A DNA stretch of 64,000 nt, taken from assembly GCF_001269925.1 (NCBI RefSeq), contig NZ_LHVO01000035.1:84641-148640 (forward strand). Reading direction: 5' to 3'. Origin of the DNA: Pseudomonas sp. MIACH. GTDB taxonomy: Bacteria; Pseudomonadota; Gammaproteobacteria; Pseudomonadales; Pseudomonadaceae. Below are positions 35,843 through 45,773 of the stretch, piece by piece; the stretch's first letter is position 1; each line of letters opens with the position of its first letter. Under the pieces are notes generated by a model. The model made no database searches. It worked only from the letters and a program-made list of their open reading frames with translations, and was not told the origin of the DNA. The translations under genes were made by a program, and so were the position numbers.

Positions 35843-36586
35843 GTGAGCAAAGAACCCGATCGCCTATTCGCCCAGCCCCTGCCCCAGGTGCCGGACTTCG
35901 CCTTTAACGAGGACGTGGTGCGGGTGTTCCCGGACATGATCAAGCGCTCGGTGCCCGGTTACCCGACGATTGTCGAAAACCTCGGCGTGCTCGCGGCGCA
36001 ATTTGCCCAACCGAACAGCGTGCTCTACGACCTGGGTTCGTCCCTGGGTGCGGTGACCCAGGCCTTGCGTCGCCATGTGCGCACGGACGGTTGCCGAGTG
36101 ATCGCTGTGGATAACTCGGTGGCCATGGTCGAGCGCTGCCGCGAATACCTCAATGGCCAGGACTCGATGTTCCAGGAGCTGCTGCCGGTCGAGGTGATCG
36201 AGGGCGATATCCTCGCGTTGCAGTTCCAACCGGCCTCGGTGGTGGCGTTGAACTTCACCCTGCAATTTATCGCCCCGGATGAGCGCCTGGCATTGCTCGG
36301 GCGTATCCGCCAGTCATTGCTGCCCGGCGGTGCATTGATCCTCTCGGAAAAGCTGCGCTTCAACGACCTTGAAGAACATGCGCTGCTCACCGACCTGCAT
36401 ATCGCGTTCAAACGCGCCAACGGCTACAGCGAACTGGAAATCGCCCAGAAGCGCAGCGCCATCGAAAATGTCATGAAGCCCGACAGCCTCGAAGAACACC
36501 GCGAACGCCTGCTGGCGGCCGGGTTCTCGAAAGTCGTGCCGTGGTTCCAGTGTCTTAACTTTGCCTCGTTGATTGCCTTGCCATGA
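35843..36586 (+). CDS. cmoA: carboxy-S-adenosyl-L-methionine synthase
   Basis: 247 aa, GTG start at 35843. Class I SAM-binding fold: [49 protein letters not shown]. It makes carboxy-SAM from SAM and prephenate for wobble-uridine modification. Its stop overlaps the cmoB ATG by 4 bp, the usual operon. Confidence 0.95.
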   Translation: MSKEPDRLFAQPLPQVPDFAFNEDVVRVFPDMIKRSVPGYPTIVENLGVLAAQFAQPNSVLYDLGSSLGAVTQALRRHVRTDGCRVIAVDNSVAMVERCREYLNGQDSMFQELLPVEVIEGDILALQFQPASVVALNFTLQFIAPDERLALLGRIRQSLLPGGALILSEKLRFNDLEEHALLTDLHIAFKRANGYSELEIAQKRSAIENVMKPDSLEEHRERLLAAGFSKVVPWFQCLNFASLIALP

Positions 36587-37539
36587 TTGATCTGTCCCCC
36601 CTCGCCCGCCATCTGGTCGGCACTCCCCTGGCCGTCTGGGCCCAAGGCCTGCAAGCGCAGCTCGATAGCAAGATGGAAAAGGGTCATGGCGACCTGGAGC
36701 GTTGGCAGAGTGCCCTGGACGCGCTGCCAAAGATCCAGCCCAGTGAAGTCGACTTGCTCAATGGCCTGGTGCTGGACACCGATTGCGACGACGCCACCCG
36801 CGCGCAAATGCACACCGCGCTGATGGGCTTGAGCCCATGGCGCAAGGGCCCGTTCCACCTGTTCGGCGTGCACGTGGACACCGAATGGCGCTCGGACTGG
36901 AAGTGGTCGCGTGTGGCCCCGCACCTGGACCTGAAGGGCAAGCGCATTCTCGATGTCGGTTGCGGCAACGGTTACTACATGTGGCGCATGCTCGGCGCCG
37001 GGGCCGACAGCGTGATTGGCGTCGACCCGAATTGGCTGTTCTTCTGCCAGTTCCAAGCCGTACAGCGTTACCTGTCCGAACCCAAGGCCTGGCACCTGCC
37101 GTTCCCGTTTGAAGACCTGCCGGCGAACCTGGAAGGCTTCGACACCGTGTTTTCCATGGGTGTGTTCTATCACCGCCGCTCGCCGATCGAACATCTGCTG
37201 GCGCTGAAGGACACCCTGGTCAAGGGCGGCGAACTGGTCCTGGAAACCCTGGTGGTCGAAGGCGACCAGCAACAGGTGCTGGTGCCGGAAGACCGTTATG
37301 CGCAGATGCGTAACGTGTGGTTTCTGCCCTCGGTGCCGGCGTTGATGCTGTGGCTGCGCCGTGCCGGGTTCAGTGATGTGAGGTGCGTGGATGTGAGCGT
37401 GACTACGGTGGAGGAACAGCGCGGGACGGCGTGGATGAAGTATCAGTCCCTCAGCGACTTCCTCGATCCGGAAGATCACAGCAAGACGATTGAAGGGCTG
37501 CCGGCACCGATGCGGGCGGTCATCATCGCTAAAAAGTAA
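36583..37539 (+). CDS. cmoB: tRNA U34 carboxymethyltransferase
   Basis: 318 aa, standard length. [35 protein letters not shown] is the diagnostic SAM site, followed by IGVDPNWLF and [17 protein letters not shown]. It transfers the carboxymethyl group from carboxy-SAM to 5-hydroxyuridine-34, giving cmo5U in tRNA. Overlaps cmoA (ATGA). Confidence 0.96.
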   Translation: MIDLSPLARHLVGTPLAVWAQGLQAQLDSKMEKGHGDLERWQSALDALPKIQPSEVDLLNGLVLDTDCDDATRAQMHTALMGLSPWRKGPFHLFGVHVDTEWRSDWKWSRVAPHLDLKGKRILDVGCGNGYYMWRMLGAGADSVIGVDPNWLFFCQFQAVQRYLSEPKAWHLPFPFEDLPANLEGFDTVFSMGVFYHRRSPIEHLLALKDTLVKGGELVLETLVVEGDQQQVLVPEDRYAQMRNVWFLPSVPALMLWLRRAGFSDVRCVDVSVTTVEEQRGTAWMKYQSLSDFLDPEDHSKTIEGLPAPMRAVIIAKK

Positions 37540-37569
37540 CCGCTAATCTCCCTGAAACAACAGAGATAC

Positions 37570-37604
37570 AAATGTGGGAGGGGGGCAAGCCCCCTCCCAC
37601 ATTT
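37570..37604. repeat. REP hairpin between cmoB and tadA
   Basis: AAATGTGGGAGGGGG pairs with CCCCCTCCCACATTT around a GCAAG-type loop. Its place between two convergent genes means it may also act as a bidirectional end signal. Confidence 0.8.
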
Positions 37605-37619
37605 GCTCATCAGTGTTCT

Positions 37620-38117
37620 TTAGAGCGGGGGCTTGGCTCGACGGGCCTTGAAGAATTCGCTCAACACCGTGCCGCACTCCTCGGCCAGCACGCCGCCTTC
37701 AAACAACACCCGATGATTCAGAAAGCCCTGGGTAAAAAACTGCCCCTGGCTTTGCACAATCCCCGCCTTTGGCTCCAACGCGCCATACACCACCCGTGCA
37801 ATCCGCGAATGCACGATCAGGCCGGCGCACATGCTGCACGGTTCCAGGGTCACGTACAGCGTACTGCCCGGCAGGCGGTAGTTGCTGACAGCCTGCGCGG
37901 CGGCGCGGATGGCGACCATTTCGGCGTGGGCACTGGGGTCATTGCCACTGATCGGGCAGTTGAAGCCACGGCCGATGATCTCACCGTCCTGCACCAGCAC
38001 CGCGCCTACCGGCACTTCGCCCAGCGCCGCGCCTTGGGCGGCAAGGGCCAGGGCTTCGCGCATGAAATCCTGGTCGCGGCTGCGGTCGATGATCGCCGTG
38101 GGGCGAAACTGGCGCAT
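37620..38117 (-). CDS. tadA: tRNA-specific adenosine deaminase
   Basis: 165 aa from MRQFRPTAII (38117), whose ATG overlaps the stop of the multicopper oxidase gene (ATGA). Zinc deaminase motifs HAEMVAIR (His and catalytic Glu) and PCSMCAG. It converts A34 to inosine in tRNA-Arg(ACG). The conserved catalytic core and C-terminal extension are both present. Coupling to a copper oxidase gene is a local arrangement with no obvious functional meaning. Confidence 0.92.
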   Translation of the reverse strand: MRQFRPTAIIDRSRDQDFMREALALAAQGAALGEVPVGAVLVQDGEIIGRGFNCPISGNDPSAHAEMVAIRAAAQAVSNYRLPGSTLYVTLEPCSMCAGLIVHSRIARVVYGALEPKAGIVQSQGQFFTQGFLNHRVLFEGGVLAEECGTVLSEFFKARRAKPPL

Positions 38118-39499
38118 CACGCCACCTCGATGGCGGCCATCAGGCCGGTTTCCATATGGTCGATCACGTGGCAGTGGAACATCCACACCCCCGGGTTATC
38201 CGCCACCAAGGCCACGCGAGCGCGTTCATTCTTGCCCAGCAGGTAAGTGTCGGTGAAGTACGGGATCACCTTGTGGCGGTTCGAGGCGATCACCTTGAAA
38301 CTCATGCCGTGCAGGTGGATCGGGTGTTGGTACTGGGTCATGTTCTTCAATTCGAAAATGTAGCTCTTGCCCTTTTCCAGCTTGGCAATCGGGCGGTCGG
38401 CGCAGGTCTTGTCGGTGATGTCCCAGGCCTGGCCGTTGATCTGCCACAGGCTCGGCGGCTTGCCGTTATCGACGTTGACCGAGACCGAGCCGACCCATTC
38501 GAAATTGAAGTTGAGTTTCTCCGCATTGGCCAGGTCCGGCTCGGCAATCGGGTTGGCGGGCAATGCCGGTGGCCATTGGGTTGGTGCATCGGTGTTGGCG
38601 ACTGAGCGGAAAGTGCCCAGGCGCACCGGGCCGTTGCGGATCGACAGTTCCTCGCCCGCCGGCGGTGCCTTGATCGCCAGGCAGATACGCATGCCCGGGC
38701 CCAGCCAGTATTCCTTGCCCAGCGGGCGCGGTTCGACAGGGTTGCCGTCAAGGGCGTAGATCTGCGCTTCGACGTCGGGGATGTTGATGCGATAGGTCAG
38801 GGTGTTGTCGAGGTTGAGCAGGCGCACGCGGGTGATCTGCCCGGCGGGCAAGTCGATCACCGCCTGGGAGACGCCATTGATCGTCGACAGGCGCCCGGCC
38901 GTACCGCCCCGCGCGGCTTCACGGGGAATGCTGAAGGCGACAAAGGCGCCCTCTTCGTCCACGTGCCAGCTCTTCAGGCTGAGGGTGCGTTCGTGTTTGA
39001 ACCCGGTGGGTTCGCGCTCTTCAATGATCAGCGGGCCGACCAGGCCTCGGCCGAGTTCTTCGCTGCTGTTCACATGGGGGTGATACCAGTAGCTGCCGGC
39101 GTCGGGCACGCGGAATTTGTAGTCGAAGTATTCGCCGGGCAACACCGGCAATTGCGAGACGTAGGGCACGCCGTCCATTTCCAGCGGCAGGCGGATGCCG
39201 TGCCAGTGGATGGTGGTGGCGACCGGCAGGTGGTTGATAAAGCGCACGCGCAGCCATTCACCCTGGCGCACGCGCAACTCGGTGCCCGGCGCCGACGGGC
39301 CAAAGGCCCAGGCTTCGGTCTTGTGCCCCGGCACCAGTTCCACATCGAGCGGCGCGGCGATCAGTTCATAATCGTGCCCCGCTTCGGCTTCGGCGACTTT
39401 CCCCAGCCAGTAGCGGTAGGCGCCACCGGCACCGACGCCCACTACGGCCAGGCCTGCAAGACCACCTAGGATTTGTCGACGGGAAAAGGATCGGGACAC
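38117..39499 (-). CDS. Tat-exported multicopper oxidase
   Basis: 460 aa with GTG start at 39499, placed by GAGG five bases upstream and by the Tat signal SRRQILGGLAGLAVVG that begins right after it. Three cupredoxin domains carry all copper motifs: TIHWHGIRL, YWYHPHVNS, HPIHLHGMSF and MFHCHVIDHMETGLM (T1/T3 Cys-His cluster with axial Met). The style is of the metal-oxidase/laccase group (MCO with few Met-rich inserts). Substrate (Cu(I), phenols, other metal) not deducible. Confidence 0.88.
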   Translation of the reverse strand: MSRSFSRRQILGGLAGLAVVGVGAGGAYRYWLGKVAEAEAGHDYELIAAPLDVELVPGHKTEAWAFGPSAPGTELRVRQGEWLRVRFINHLPVATTIHWHGIRLPLEMDGVPYVSQLPVLPGEYFDYKFRVPDAGSYWYHPHVNSSEELGRGLVGPLIIEEREPTGFKHERTLSLKSWHVDEEGAFVAFSIPREAARGGTAGRLSTINGVSQAVIDLPAGQITRVRLLNLDNTLTYRINIPDVEAQIYALDGNPVEPRPLGKEYWLGPGMRICLAIKAPPAGEELSIRNGPVRLGTFRSVANTDAPTQWPPALPANPIAEPDLANAEKLNFNFEWVGSVSVNVDNGKPPSLWQINGQAWDITDKTCADRPIAKLEKGKSYIFELKNMTQYQHPIHLHGMSFKVIASNRHKVIPYFTDTYLLGKNERARVALVADNPGVWMFHCHVIDHMETGLMAAIEVA

Positions 39500-39510
39500 A
39501 ACAACCTCAC

Positions 39511-39549
39511 GTATCTGCCGCAGGCACAGGGCCTGCAAAGGGCAGATAC
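39511..39549 (-). promoter_or_regulatory. nested stem-loop in the multicopper oxidase leader
   Basis: GTATCTGCC (39511-39519) and GGCAGATAC (39541-39549) enclose a second pair GCAGGC/GCCTGC. The structure ends ~12 bases before the GTG codon on the transcribed strand, adjacent to the Shine-Dalgarno. It could be a leader hairpin or an operator; no metal-operator consensus is clear. Confidence 0.45.
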
Positions 39550-39602
39550 GATACACCTGCATTGGCTAAACAGTAAGGCTTCGCATTGCCGCGGATCGGC
39601 GG

Positions 39603-40346
39603 TCAGCGCTTGGCGGCGGCCAGGATCAGGGCTTTCATCTCGGCAACCGCGCCTTTGAAACCGACGAACAGCGCATGAGCCACCAGCGCATGGCCGATGT
39701 TCAGCTCGTTGATGCCCTTGATCGCAGCCACCGCTTCGACGTTGTGGTAGTGCAGGCCGTGGCCGGCGTTGACGATCAGGCCTTCAGTGAGGCCGCAGTT
39801 CACACCGTCAATGATGCGCTGCAGTTCATCCGCCACTTCGGTCGGTGTGGTGGCGTCGGCGTAACGGCCGGTGTGCAGTTCAATGGCCGGCGCGCCGACA
39901 CGGCGGGACGCTTCGATCTGGCGCTCGTCGGCGTCGATGAACAGCGAGACTTCGCTGCCGATCTTCGACAGACGCTCCACGGCGGCCTTGATCCGCGCCT
40001 CCTGGCCGGCCACGTCGAGGCCGCCTTCGGTGGTCAGTTCCTGGCGGGTTTCCGGGACCAGGCAGATGTGCGCCGGGCGAATGCGCTCGGCGAAGGCCAT
40101 CATTTCTTCGGTGACGCCCATCTCGAAGTTCATGCGGGTTTGCAGCACGTCCTTGAGCAGCAGCACATCGCGCTCCTGGATGTGGCGGCGGTCTTCGCGC
40201 AGGTGCACGGTGATGCCGTCGGCGCCCGCTTCTTCGGCGTCCAGCGCGGCCTTGACCGGGTCAGGGTAACGGGTGCCCCGGGCCTGGCGCAGGGTAGCGA
40301 CGTGGTCGATGTTGACGCCAAGAAGAATGCGATTGCTGGTGGTCAC
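39603..40346 (-). CDS. pdxJ: pyridoxine 5'-phosphate synthase
   Basis: 247 aa with GTG start at 40346 ([30 protein letters not shown]), AGGAG eight bases upstream. The TIM-barrel signature includes [16 protein letters not shown] and the C-terminal [11 protein letters not shown]. It condenses 1-deoxyxylulose-5-phosphate with aminoacetone phosphate in vitamin B6 synthesis. Lies 52 bp downstream of recO as in other pseudomonads. Confidence 0.95.
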   Translation of the reverse strand: MTTSNRILLGVNIDHVATLRQARGTRYPDPVKAALDAEEAGADGITVHLREDRRHIQERDVLLLKDVLQTRMNFEMGVTEEMMAFAERIRPAHICLVPETRQELTTEGGLDVAGQEARIKAAVERLSKIGSEVSLFIDADERQIEASRRVGAPAIELHTGRYADATTPTEVADELQRIIDGVNCGLTEGLIVNAGHGLHYHNVEAVAAIKGINELNIGHALVAHALFVGFKGAVAEMKALILAAAKR

Positions 40347-40398
40347 GGAAGCGCTCCTGAAAAGGGGAAAGAAACGCTGCACAGCATACACGGGGATG

Positions 40399-41088
40399 TC
40401 AGGGCTTTCGAAACAACTCGCGACTGACCAGCGGCCGTCCACCCAAGTGCACGGCCAGGGCCTGGCGCATCAAGCGCTTGGCGGCGGACAAGGCGCCCGG
40501 TGCAGTCCAGTCGGCTTCACTCATGGCCAGCAACTCGGTGCCCTGGAACAGGCCCGGTTGCAGCAGGTACACACGCTCCAGGCCTGCATCCACCTGCAGG
40601 CGGTACATGCCGTCGGCGGCGATGGGCTCGCCATGCAGGTCATTGTTCAGTTCGAAGCCGTAGCCCAGGTCGTCGAGCAGGCGCCATTCGAAGGCGCGCA
40701 GCAGCGGCTCCAGGGGGCGGCCTTCTGCCAGGGCCAGCAACGTGGCGGCGTAGTGATCGAAGACAGCCGGGTGCGGGTCTTCGGCGGGCAGCAGGCGGAT
40801 CAGCAGCTCATTGAGGTAGAGCCCACTGAACAGCGCATCGCCATTGAGCCAGGCGGACGTGCCGACGCTTTCCAGGCGGCCGACGTTCTTCAACTCGCCC
40901 TTGCCGCGAAACTCCACGTCCAACGCCACGAAGGGCCGGGCCAGTGTCCCCGCCTTGCCCCGCGCGCTACGCAACACCGCGCGCAGGCGGCCTTGGGGCG
41001 TGAGGAAATCCACCAACGCGCTGGTCTCGCGGTAGGCGCGGCTGTGCAGGACGTAGGCGAGTCGGCTCGGAGGTGGGGATTGGGACAT
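40399..41088 (-). CDS. recO: DNA repair protein RecO
   Basis: 229 aa from [30 protein letters not shown] (OB-fold N-domain), followed by a helical C-domain with [27 protein letters not shown]. It loads RecA with RecR in the RecF pathway. A REPIN separates it from era. Confidence 0.92.
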   Translation of the reverse strand: MSQSPPPSRLAYVLHSRAYRETSALVDFLTPQGRLRAVLRSARGKAGTLARPFVALDVEFRGKGELKNVGRLESVGTSAWLNGDALFSGLYLNELLIRLLPAEDPHPAVFDHYAATLLALAEGRPLEPLLRAFEWRLLDDLGYGFELNNDLHGEPIAADGMYRLQVDAGLERVYLLQPGLFQGTELLAMSEADWTAPGALSAAKRLMRQALAVHLGGRPLVSRELFRKP

Positions 41089-41119
41089 GGGGTCTCTATC
41101 TTGAAAACAACACAAACCT

Positions 41120-41212
41120 AATGTGGGAGGGGGCTTGCTCCCGATAGCGGTGGTTCAGTCACTTATCTATTAACTGACCCACCGCTATCGGGAGCAAGCC
41201 CCCTCCCACATT
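41120..41212. repeat. REPIN with perfect 34-bp arms between era and recO
   Basis: Arms 41120-41153 (starts AATGTGGGAGGGGGCTTGCT) and 41179-41212 are exact inverted copies around a 25-base centre. It is the most complete member of the GTGGGAGGGGGCTTGCTCCC class here and splits the era-recO operon. Confidence 0.92.
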
Positions 41213-41229
41213 TTTGCCCTGCGGTGTCT

Positions 41230-42132
41230 TTACAGGTCGCCGTAGCCGAGGGAGCGCAGTGCACGCTCATCGTCAGACCAGCCGCCTTTAACCTTCACCC
41301 ACAGGTTGAGCATGATCTTGGAATCGAACAGCAATTCCATGTCCTTGCGCGCTTCGGTGCCGATGCGCTTGATGCGCTCGCCCTTGTCGCCAATGATGAT
41401 TTTCTTCTGGCCATCACGTTCGACGAGGATCAGCGCATGGATATGCAGGGTCTTGCCCTGCTGCTTGAACTCTTCGATTTCGACGGTGATCTGGTACGGC
41501 AGCTCGGCGCCCATCTGGCGCATGATTTTCTCGCGCACCAGTTCGGCGGCGAGGAAACGGCTGCTGCGGTCGGTGATCTGGTCTTCCGGGAAGAAGTGCT
41601 CGTTCTCCGGCAGGTAGCCGGCGATCACGCGCTCCAGGGCGTCGAGGTTGTGACCGTGCTGGGCCGAGATCGGCATGATCTGGGCGTTCGGCAGTTGCTC
41701 CTGTAACCAGCTCAGGTGCGGCATCAGCTCGGCTTTGTCTTCGATGCGGTCGGTCTTGTTCAGCGCGACGATCAACGGGCCGGTGACGTACTGCACACGC
41801 TCCAGCACCATCTGGTCTTCGTCGGTCCATTTGGTGCGGTCGACCACGAAGATCACCACGTCGACGTCTTTCAACGCTGCCGAGGCGGTCTTGTTCATGT
41901 AGCGGTTAAGGGCTTTCTCGCCGCCTTTGTGCATGCCTGGGGTGTCGACGTAGACCGCTTGCACGTTGCCTTCGGTCTTGATGCCCAGCATGTTGTGGCG
42001 GGTGGTCTGCGGCTTGCGCGAGGTGATTGCAAGCTTCTGGCCGAGGATGTGGTTCAGCAGCGTCGACTTGCCCACGTTCGGGCGGCCGACGATGGCAACA
42101 TAGCCACAGCGTGTTGCGGTTGAATCAGTCAT
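41230..42132 (-). CDS. era: GTPase Era
   Basis: 300 aa from [10 protein letters not shown] (42132). G1 [13 protein letters not shown]2 [12 protein letters not shown]3 DTPGMH, G4 NKTD, and a C-terminal KH domain ([21 protein letters not shown]). Binds 16S rRNA during 30S assembly. Its start overlaps the rnc stop by 8 bp, so the two are translationally coupled. Confidence 0.97.
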   Translation of the reverse strand: MTDSTATRCGYVAIVGRPNVGKSTLLNHILGQKLAITSRKPQTTRHNMLGIKTEGNVQAVYVDTPGMHKGGEKALNRYMNKTASAALKDVDVVIFVVDRTKWTDEDQMVLERVQYVTGPLIVALNKTDRIEDKAELMPHLSWLQEQLPNAQIMPISAQHGHNLDALERVIAGYLPENEHFFPEDQITDRSSRFLAAELVREKIMRQMGAELPYQITVEIEEFKQQGKTLHIHALILVERDGQKKIIIGDKGERIKRIGTEARKDMELLFDSKIMLNLWVKVKGGWSDDERALRSLGYGDL

Positions 42133-42814
42133 GGCCATTCTCCACGCCCAGGGCAATCAGTGCTGCAGCGGCCGCTACCTGTTCGGCAATACGACGGCTC
42201 ACACCCTGACCTCGGCTTTTTTCATTCAGTAAGGTGATTTCACATTCCACGAAGAACACGCGGCAATGGGGCTCACCCTGGATATCCACCACTTCGTAGC
42301 GTGGCAGGTCACAACCGCGCGACTGCAGGAATTCCTGCAGGCGGGTCTTCGGATCTTTGTTGGTGTCGACCAGCGTGAGGCTTTCGATCTCGGAGGTCAG
42401 CCAGGCGGTGACGCGCTCCTTGGCTGCTTCCATGCCGGCATCGAGGTAGATCGCACCGATCAACGCTTCAAGCGCATCGGCCAGGATCGACTCACGGCGA
42501 AAACCGCCGCTCTTCAACTCACCGGAACCCAACCGCAGGTACTCGCCCAGGCCAAAGCCACGGGCCAGCACGGCCAGGGTCTCGCCTTTTACCAGGCGTG
42601 CGCGCAGGCGTGACAACTGGCCTTCACGGGCTTGGGGGAAACGCTCGAACAGCGCTTCACCGGCGACAAAATTGAGGATGGCATCACCGAGGAATTCCAG
42701 GCGTTCGTTATTACGCCCTGCAAAGCTGCGGTGTGTGAGGGCAAGGACCATCAATTCCTGATCCTTGAAGGTGTAGCCGAGCTGGCGCTCGAGACGACTT
42801 AGAGAAACGGTCAC
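42125..42814 (-). CDS. rnc: ribonuclease III
   Basis: 229 aa with GTG start at 42814. RNase III signature [14 protein letters not shown], second acidic cluster [14 protein letters not shown], and C-terminal dsRNA-binding domain ([12 protein letters not shown]..). Processes rRNA and structured mRNA. Overlaps era by 8 bp. Confidence 0.96.
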   Translation of the reverse strand: MTVSLSRLERQLGYTFKDQELMVLALTHRSFAGRNNERLEFLGDAILNFVAGEALFERFPQAREGQLSRLRARLVKGETLAVLARGFGLGEYLRLGSGELKSGGFRRESILADALEALIGAIYLDAGMEAAKERVTAWLTSEIESLTLVDTNKDPKTRLQEFLQSRGCDLPRYEVVDIQGEPHCRVFFVECEITLLNEKSRGQGVSRRIAEQVAAAAALIALGVENGHD

Positions 42815-42933
42815 GGTTTACCCATATCTGTGTGGTGGCACCGGCGGCCATCGACGATTGACGCAGTGTTCAAATTCAAATCCTGGTTGGTATTGCATGG
42901 GGACGGAAAATGTCCAAGCCCCAGAAAAGCAGT

Positions 42934-42955
42934 CGGCGCTGTGTTCACAGCGCCG
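42934..42955 (-). terminator. hairpin after lepB, likely terminator or attenuator
   Basis: CGGCGCTGTG / CACAGCGCCG perfect 10-bp pairing with a minimal loop, 6 bp after the lepB stop. On the minus strand a short T-rich CTTTTCT lies ~6 bases beyond it. It sits where pseudomonads often have a DUF4845 gene between lepB and rnc. Confidence 0.6.
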
Positions 42956-42961
42956 CTTGTA

Positions 42962-43816
42962 TTACTTGATCAGCCCGACCCGCGAGAAGTTCGGCAGGTG
43001 GCTGAGCTTGGGTTCCGGCCAGCTCATCCAGACCGCGAAGGCCTTGCCGACGATATTCTGGTCGGGAACCATGCCCAGCAGATCCTTGGGAATGCTCGGG
43101 TCATCCCAGTAGCGGCTGTCGTTGGAGTTGTCGCGGTTGTCGCCCATCATGAAGTAGTGCCCGGCCGGCACTTTCCACTCGCCATCAGGCATGGCGCGGT
43201 AGCGGCTCATTTCCTTGCGGATTTCGTGCTCTACCGCCCCGAGTTTTTCCTGGTACAGCTCGGCGCTGCCCAGGCTGTTCGGTTCGGAACCGATCAACTT
43301 CTCGGCCACCGACTCGCCATTGATGAACAGGCGCTTGTCGCTGGTGTAGCGAATCACGTCGCCCGGCAGGCCTACCACACGCTTGATGTAGTTGACGTTC
43401 GGGTCGCTCGGGTAGCGGAACACCATCACATCGCCGCGCTGCGGATCACCGACTTCAATGACCTTCTTATCGATCACCGGCAGGCGAATCCCGTAGGAGA
43501 ACTTGTTCACCAGGATGAAGTCGCCCACGTCCAGGGTAGGTTTCATCGAACCCGACGGGATCTGAAACGGTTCTACCAGGAACGAGCGCAAGACCAGCAC
43601 GATGAACAACACCGGAAAGAACGACTTGCCGTATTCAACCAGCAAGGGCTCTTTGTTCAGCTTCTCGATCACCACGCCATCAGGCTGGCTGACGCTGCCC
43701 TGATAGGCCGCGATAGCCGCCCGCCGACGCGGGGCGAAGAACACCAGATCGAGCAACGCCAGGAGACCGCAAACGGCAACGGCGATGACCAGCAACAGCG
43801 GGAAATTTAGCGACAT
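42962..43816 (-). CDS. lepB: signal peptidase I
   Basis: 284 aa. N-terminal TM segments (~5-22 and ~62-80). Catalytic Ser in PSGSMKPTL, catalytic Lys in YIKRVVGLPGD and late box GDNRDNSNDSRYW. Cleaves leader peptides of Sec and Tat exported proteins at the periplasmic face. Five bases separate it from lepA. Confidence 0.96.
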   Translation of the reverse strand: MSLNFPLLLVIAVAVCGLLALLDLVFFAPRRRAAIAAYQGSVSQPDGVVIEKLNKEPLLVEYGKSFFPVLFIVLVLRSFLVEPFQIPSGSMKPTLDVGDFILVNKFSYGIRLPVIDKKVIEVGDPQRGDVMVFRYPSDPNVNYIKRVVGLPGDVIRYTSDKRLFINGESVAEKLIGSEPNSLGSAELYQEKLGAVEHEIRKEMSRYRAMPDGEWKVPAGHYFMMGDNRDNSNDSRYWDDPSIPKDLLGMVPDQNIVGKAFAVWMSWPEPKLSHLPNFSRVGLIK

Positions 43817-43821
43817 AGGAC

Positions 43822-45621
43822 CTAACTATCCAACCTGAGCACCGCAAGGAAGGCTTCTTGTGGAATTTCCACGTTACCCACTTGCTTCATGCGTTTTTTA
43901 CCGGCCTTTTGCTTCTCAAGCAGCTTGCGCTTACGGCTTACGTCACCGCCGTAGCATTTGGCCAGTACGTTCTTTCTGAGAGCCTTGACGGAGGTCCGCG
44001 CAATGATCTGCCCGCCAATGGCGGCCTGGATCGCGACGTCGAACATCTGGCGCGGAATCAGTTCTTTCATCTTCTCGGTCAGTTGGCGACCTTTGTAGTG
44101 CGCGTTGTCCTTGTGCACGATCAGTGCCAGGGCATCGACCTTATCGCCGTTGATCAGCACATCCAGCTTGACCAGATTAGCCGATTGGTAACGGTCGAAA
44201 TGATAATCCAACGAAGCATAGCCGCGACTGGTGGATTTGAGACGGTCGAAGAAGTCCAGGACCACTTCGTTCATCGGCAAATCGTAGGTCACTTGCACCT
44301 GGGTACCGAGGAACAGCATGTCGTGCTGCACGCCACGCTTTTCGATACACAGGGTAATGACGTTGCCCAGGTGTTCCTGCGGCACAAGGATATTGGCCCG
44401 CACGATCGGTTCGCGCATGTCTTCGATGGAAGACAGGTCTGGGAGCTTGGACGGGTTGTCGACGTAAATCGTTTCACCGTTTTTGAGCAGCAGCTCAAAA
44501 ATAACCGTTGGCGCCGTGGTGATCAGGTCCAGATCGTATTCGCGCTCCAGGCGCTCCTGGATGATCTCCATGTGCAGCATGCCGAGGAAGCCGCAGCGGA
44601 AGCCGAAGCCCAGGGCGTCGGAGCTTTCCGGGGTGTACTGCAACGACGAGTCGTTGAGGGTCAGCTTTTGCAGGGCTTCGCGGAAGTCTTCGAAGTCGTC
44701 GGAGCTGACCGGGAACAGGCCGGCGTAGACCTGCGGCTGGATACGCTTGAAGCCCGGCAGCACGTCGACGTCAGGGGTGGAGCTCAAGGTCAGGGTGTCA
44801 CCGACCGGCGCACCGTGGATGTCCTTGATACCGGCGATGATGAAGCCTACTTCGCCGGCTTTCAGATCAGTGGTCGCGGTGTGCTTGGGGTTGAATACGC
44901 CGACGCTGTCCACCAGGTGGATCTTGCCGGTGGACTTGACCAGGATCTTGTCGCCCTTCTTCACACGGCCGTGGCGCACGCGTACCAGGGAGACAACCCC
45001 CAGGTAGTTGTCGAACCAGGAGTCGATGATCAACGCTTGCAGCGGATCTTCGTAGTTGCCGGTGGGGGCTGGAATGGTCTTGACCAGGCGTTCGAGCACT
45101 TCGTCGACGCCCAGGCCGGTCTTGGCGCTGCACTCGACGGCGTCGGTGGCGTCAATGCCGATGATTTTTTCGATTTCTTCTTTTACGCGGTCTGGATCGG
45201 CCTGCGGCAGGTCGATCTTGTTCAGCACCGGCATGACTTCCAGGCCTTGCTCGATGGCGGTGTAGCAGTTGGCCACGGACTGGGCTTCAACGCCCTGGCC
45301 CGCGTCCACCACCAGCAGCGCACCTTCGCAGGCCGCCAGGGAGCGGCTGACTTCGTAGGTGAAGTCAACGTGGCCCGGGGTGTCAATGAAGTTCAACTGG
45401 TACTTGATACCGTCTTTGGCGGTGTAGTACAGGGTAACGCTGTGGGCCTTGATGGTGATCCCGCGCTCGCGTTCGAGGTCCATGGAGTCCAGCACCTGGG
45501 CTTCCATTTCACGCTCGGCAAGGCCGCCGCACATCTGGATGAATCGATCGGCCAGCGTCGACTTACCATGGTCAATGTGGGCGATGATGGAGAAATTGCG
45601 GATATGACTCAAATCACTCAC
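43822..45621 (-). CDS. lepA: elongation factor 4 (LepA)
   Basis: 599 aa. GTPase motifs [21 protein letters not shown] and [12 protein letters not shown]-like domains II, III and V, then the LepA-specific C-terminal domain ending near [20 protein letters not shown]. Back-translocates or remodels stalled ribosomes. Co-directional with lepB. Confidence 0.97.
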   Translation of the reverse strand: MSDLSHIRNFSIIAHIDHGKSTLADRFIQMCGGLAEREMEAQVLDSMDLERERGITIKAHSVTLYYTAKDGIKYQLNFIDTPGHVDFTYEVSRSLAACEGALLVVDAGQGVEAQSVANCYTAIEQGLEVMPVLNKIDLPQADPDRVKEEIEKIIGIDATDAVECSAKTGLGVDEVLERLVKTIPAPTGNYEDPLQALIIDSWFDNYLGVVSLVRVRHGRVKKGDKILVKSTGKIHLVDSVGVFNPKHTATTDLKAGEVGFIIAGIKDIHGAPVGDTLTLSSTPDVDVLPGFKRIQPQVYAGLFPVSSDDFEDFREALQKLTLNDSSLQYTPESSDALGFGFRCGFLGMLHMEIIQERLEREYDLDLITTAPTVIFELLLKNGETIYVDNPSKLPDLSSIEDMREPIVRANILVPQEHLGNVITLCIEKRGVQHDMLFLGTQVQVTYDLPMNEVVLDFFDRLKSTSRGYASLDYHFDRYQSANLVKLDVLINGDKVDALALIVHKDNAHYKGRQLTEKMKELIPRQMFDVAIQAAIGGQIIARTSVKALRKNVLAKCYGGDVSRKRKLLEKQKAGKKRMKQVGNVEIPQEAFLAVLRLDS

Positions 45622-45721
45622 GGATCAACACTCAAAAAGGCTGCAGGCAGATTGCCCGCTGAAAAATAGCCGGGAATTGTACCTGATGCTCAGGCCAGAC
45701 GTCATCTTTGCTGACCAGAAC

Positions 45722-45757
45722 AAAAATGCCCCACTCATTCGAGCGGGGCATTTTTTT
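45722..45757 (-). terminator. bidirectional terminator after lptG
   Basis: AAAAATGCCCC / GGGGCATTTTT stem with an inner CTC/GAG pair and runs of A and T on either side. It ends the lptFG transcript, 17 bp after the lptG stop. Confidence 0.88.
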
Positions 45758-45773
45758 GCGCATAAGTACGGTA

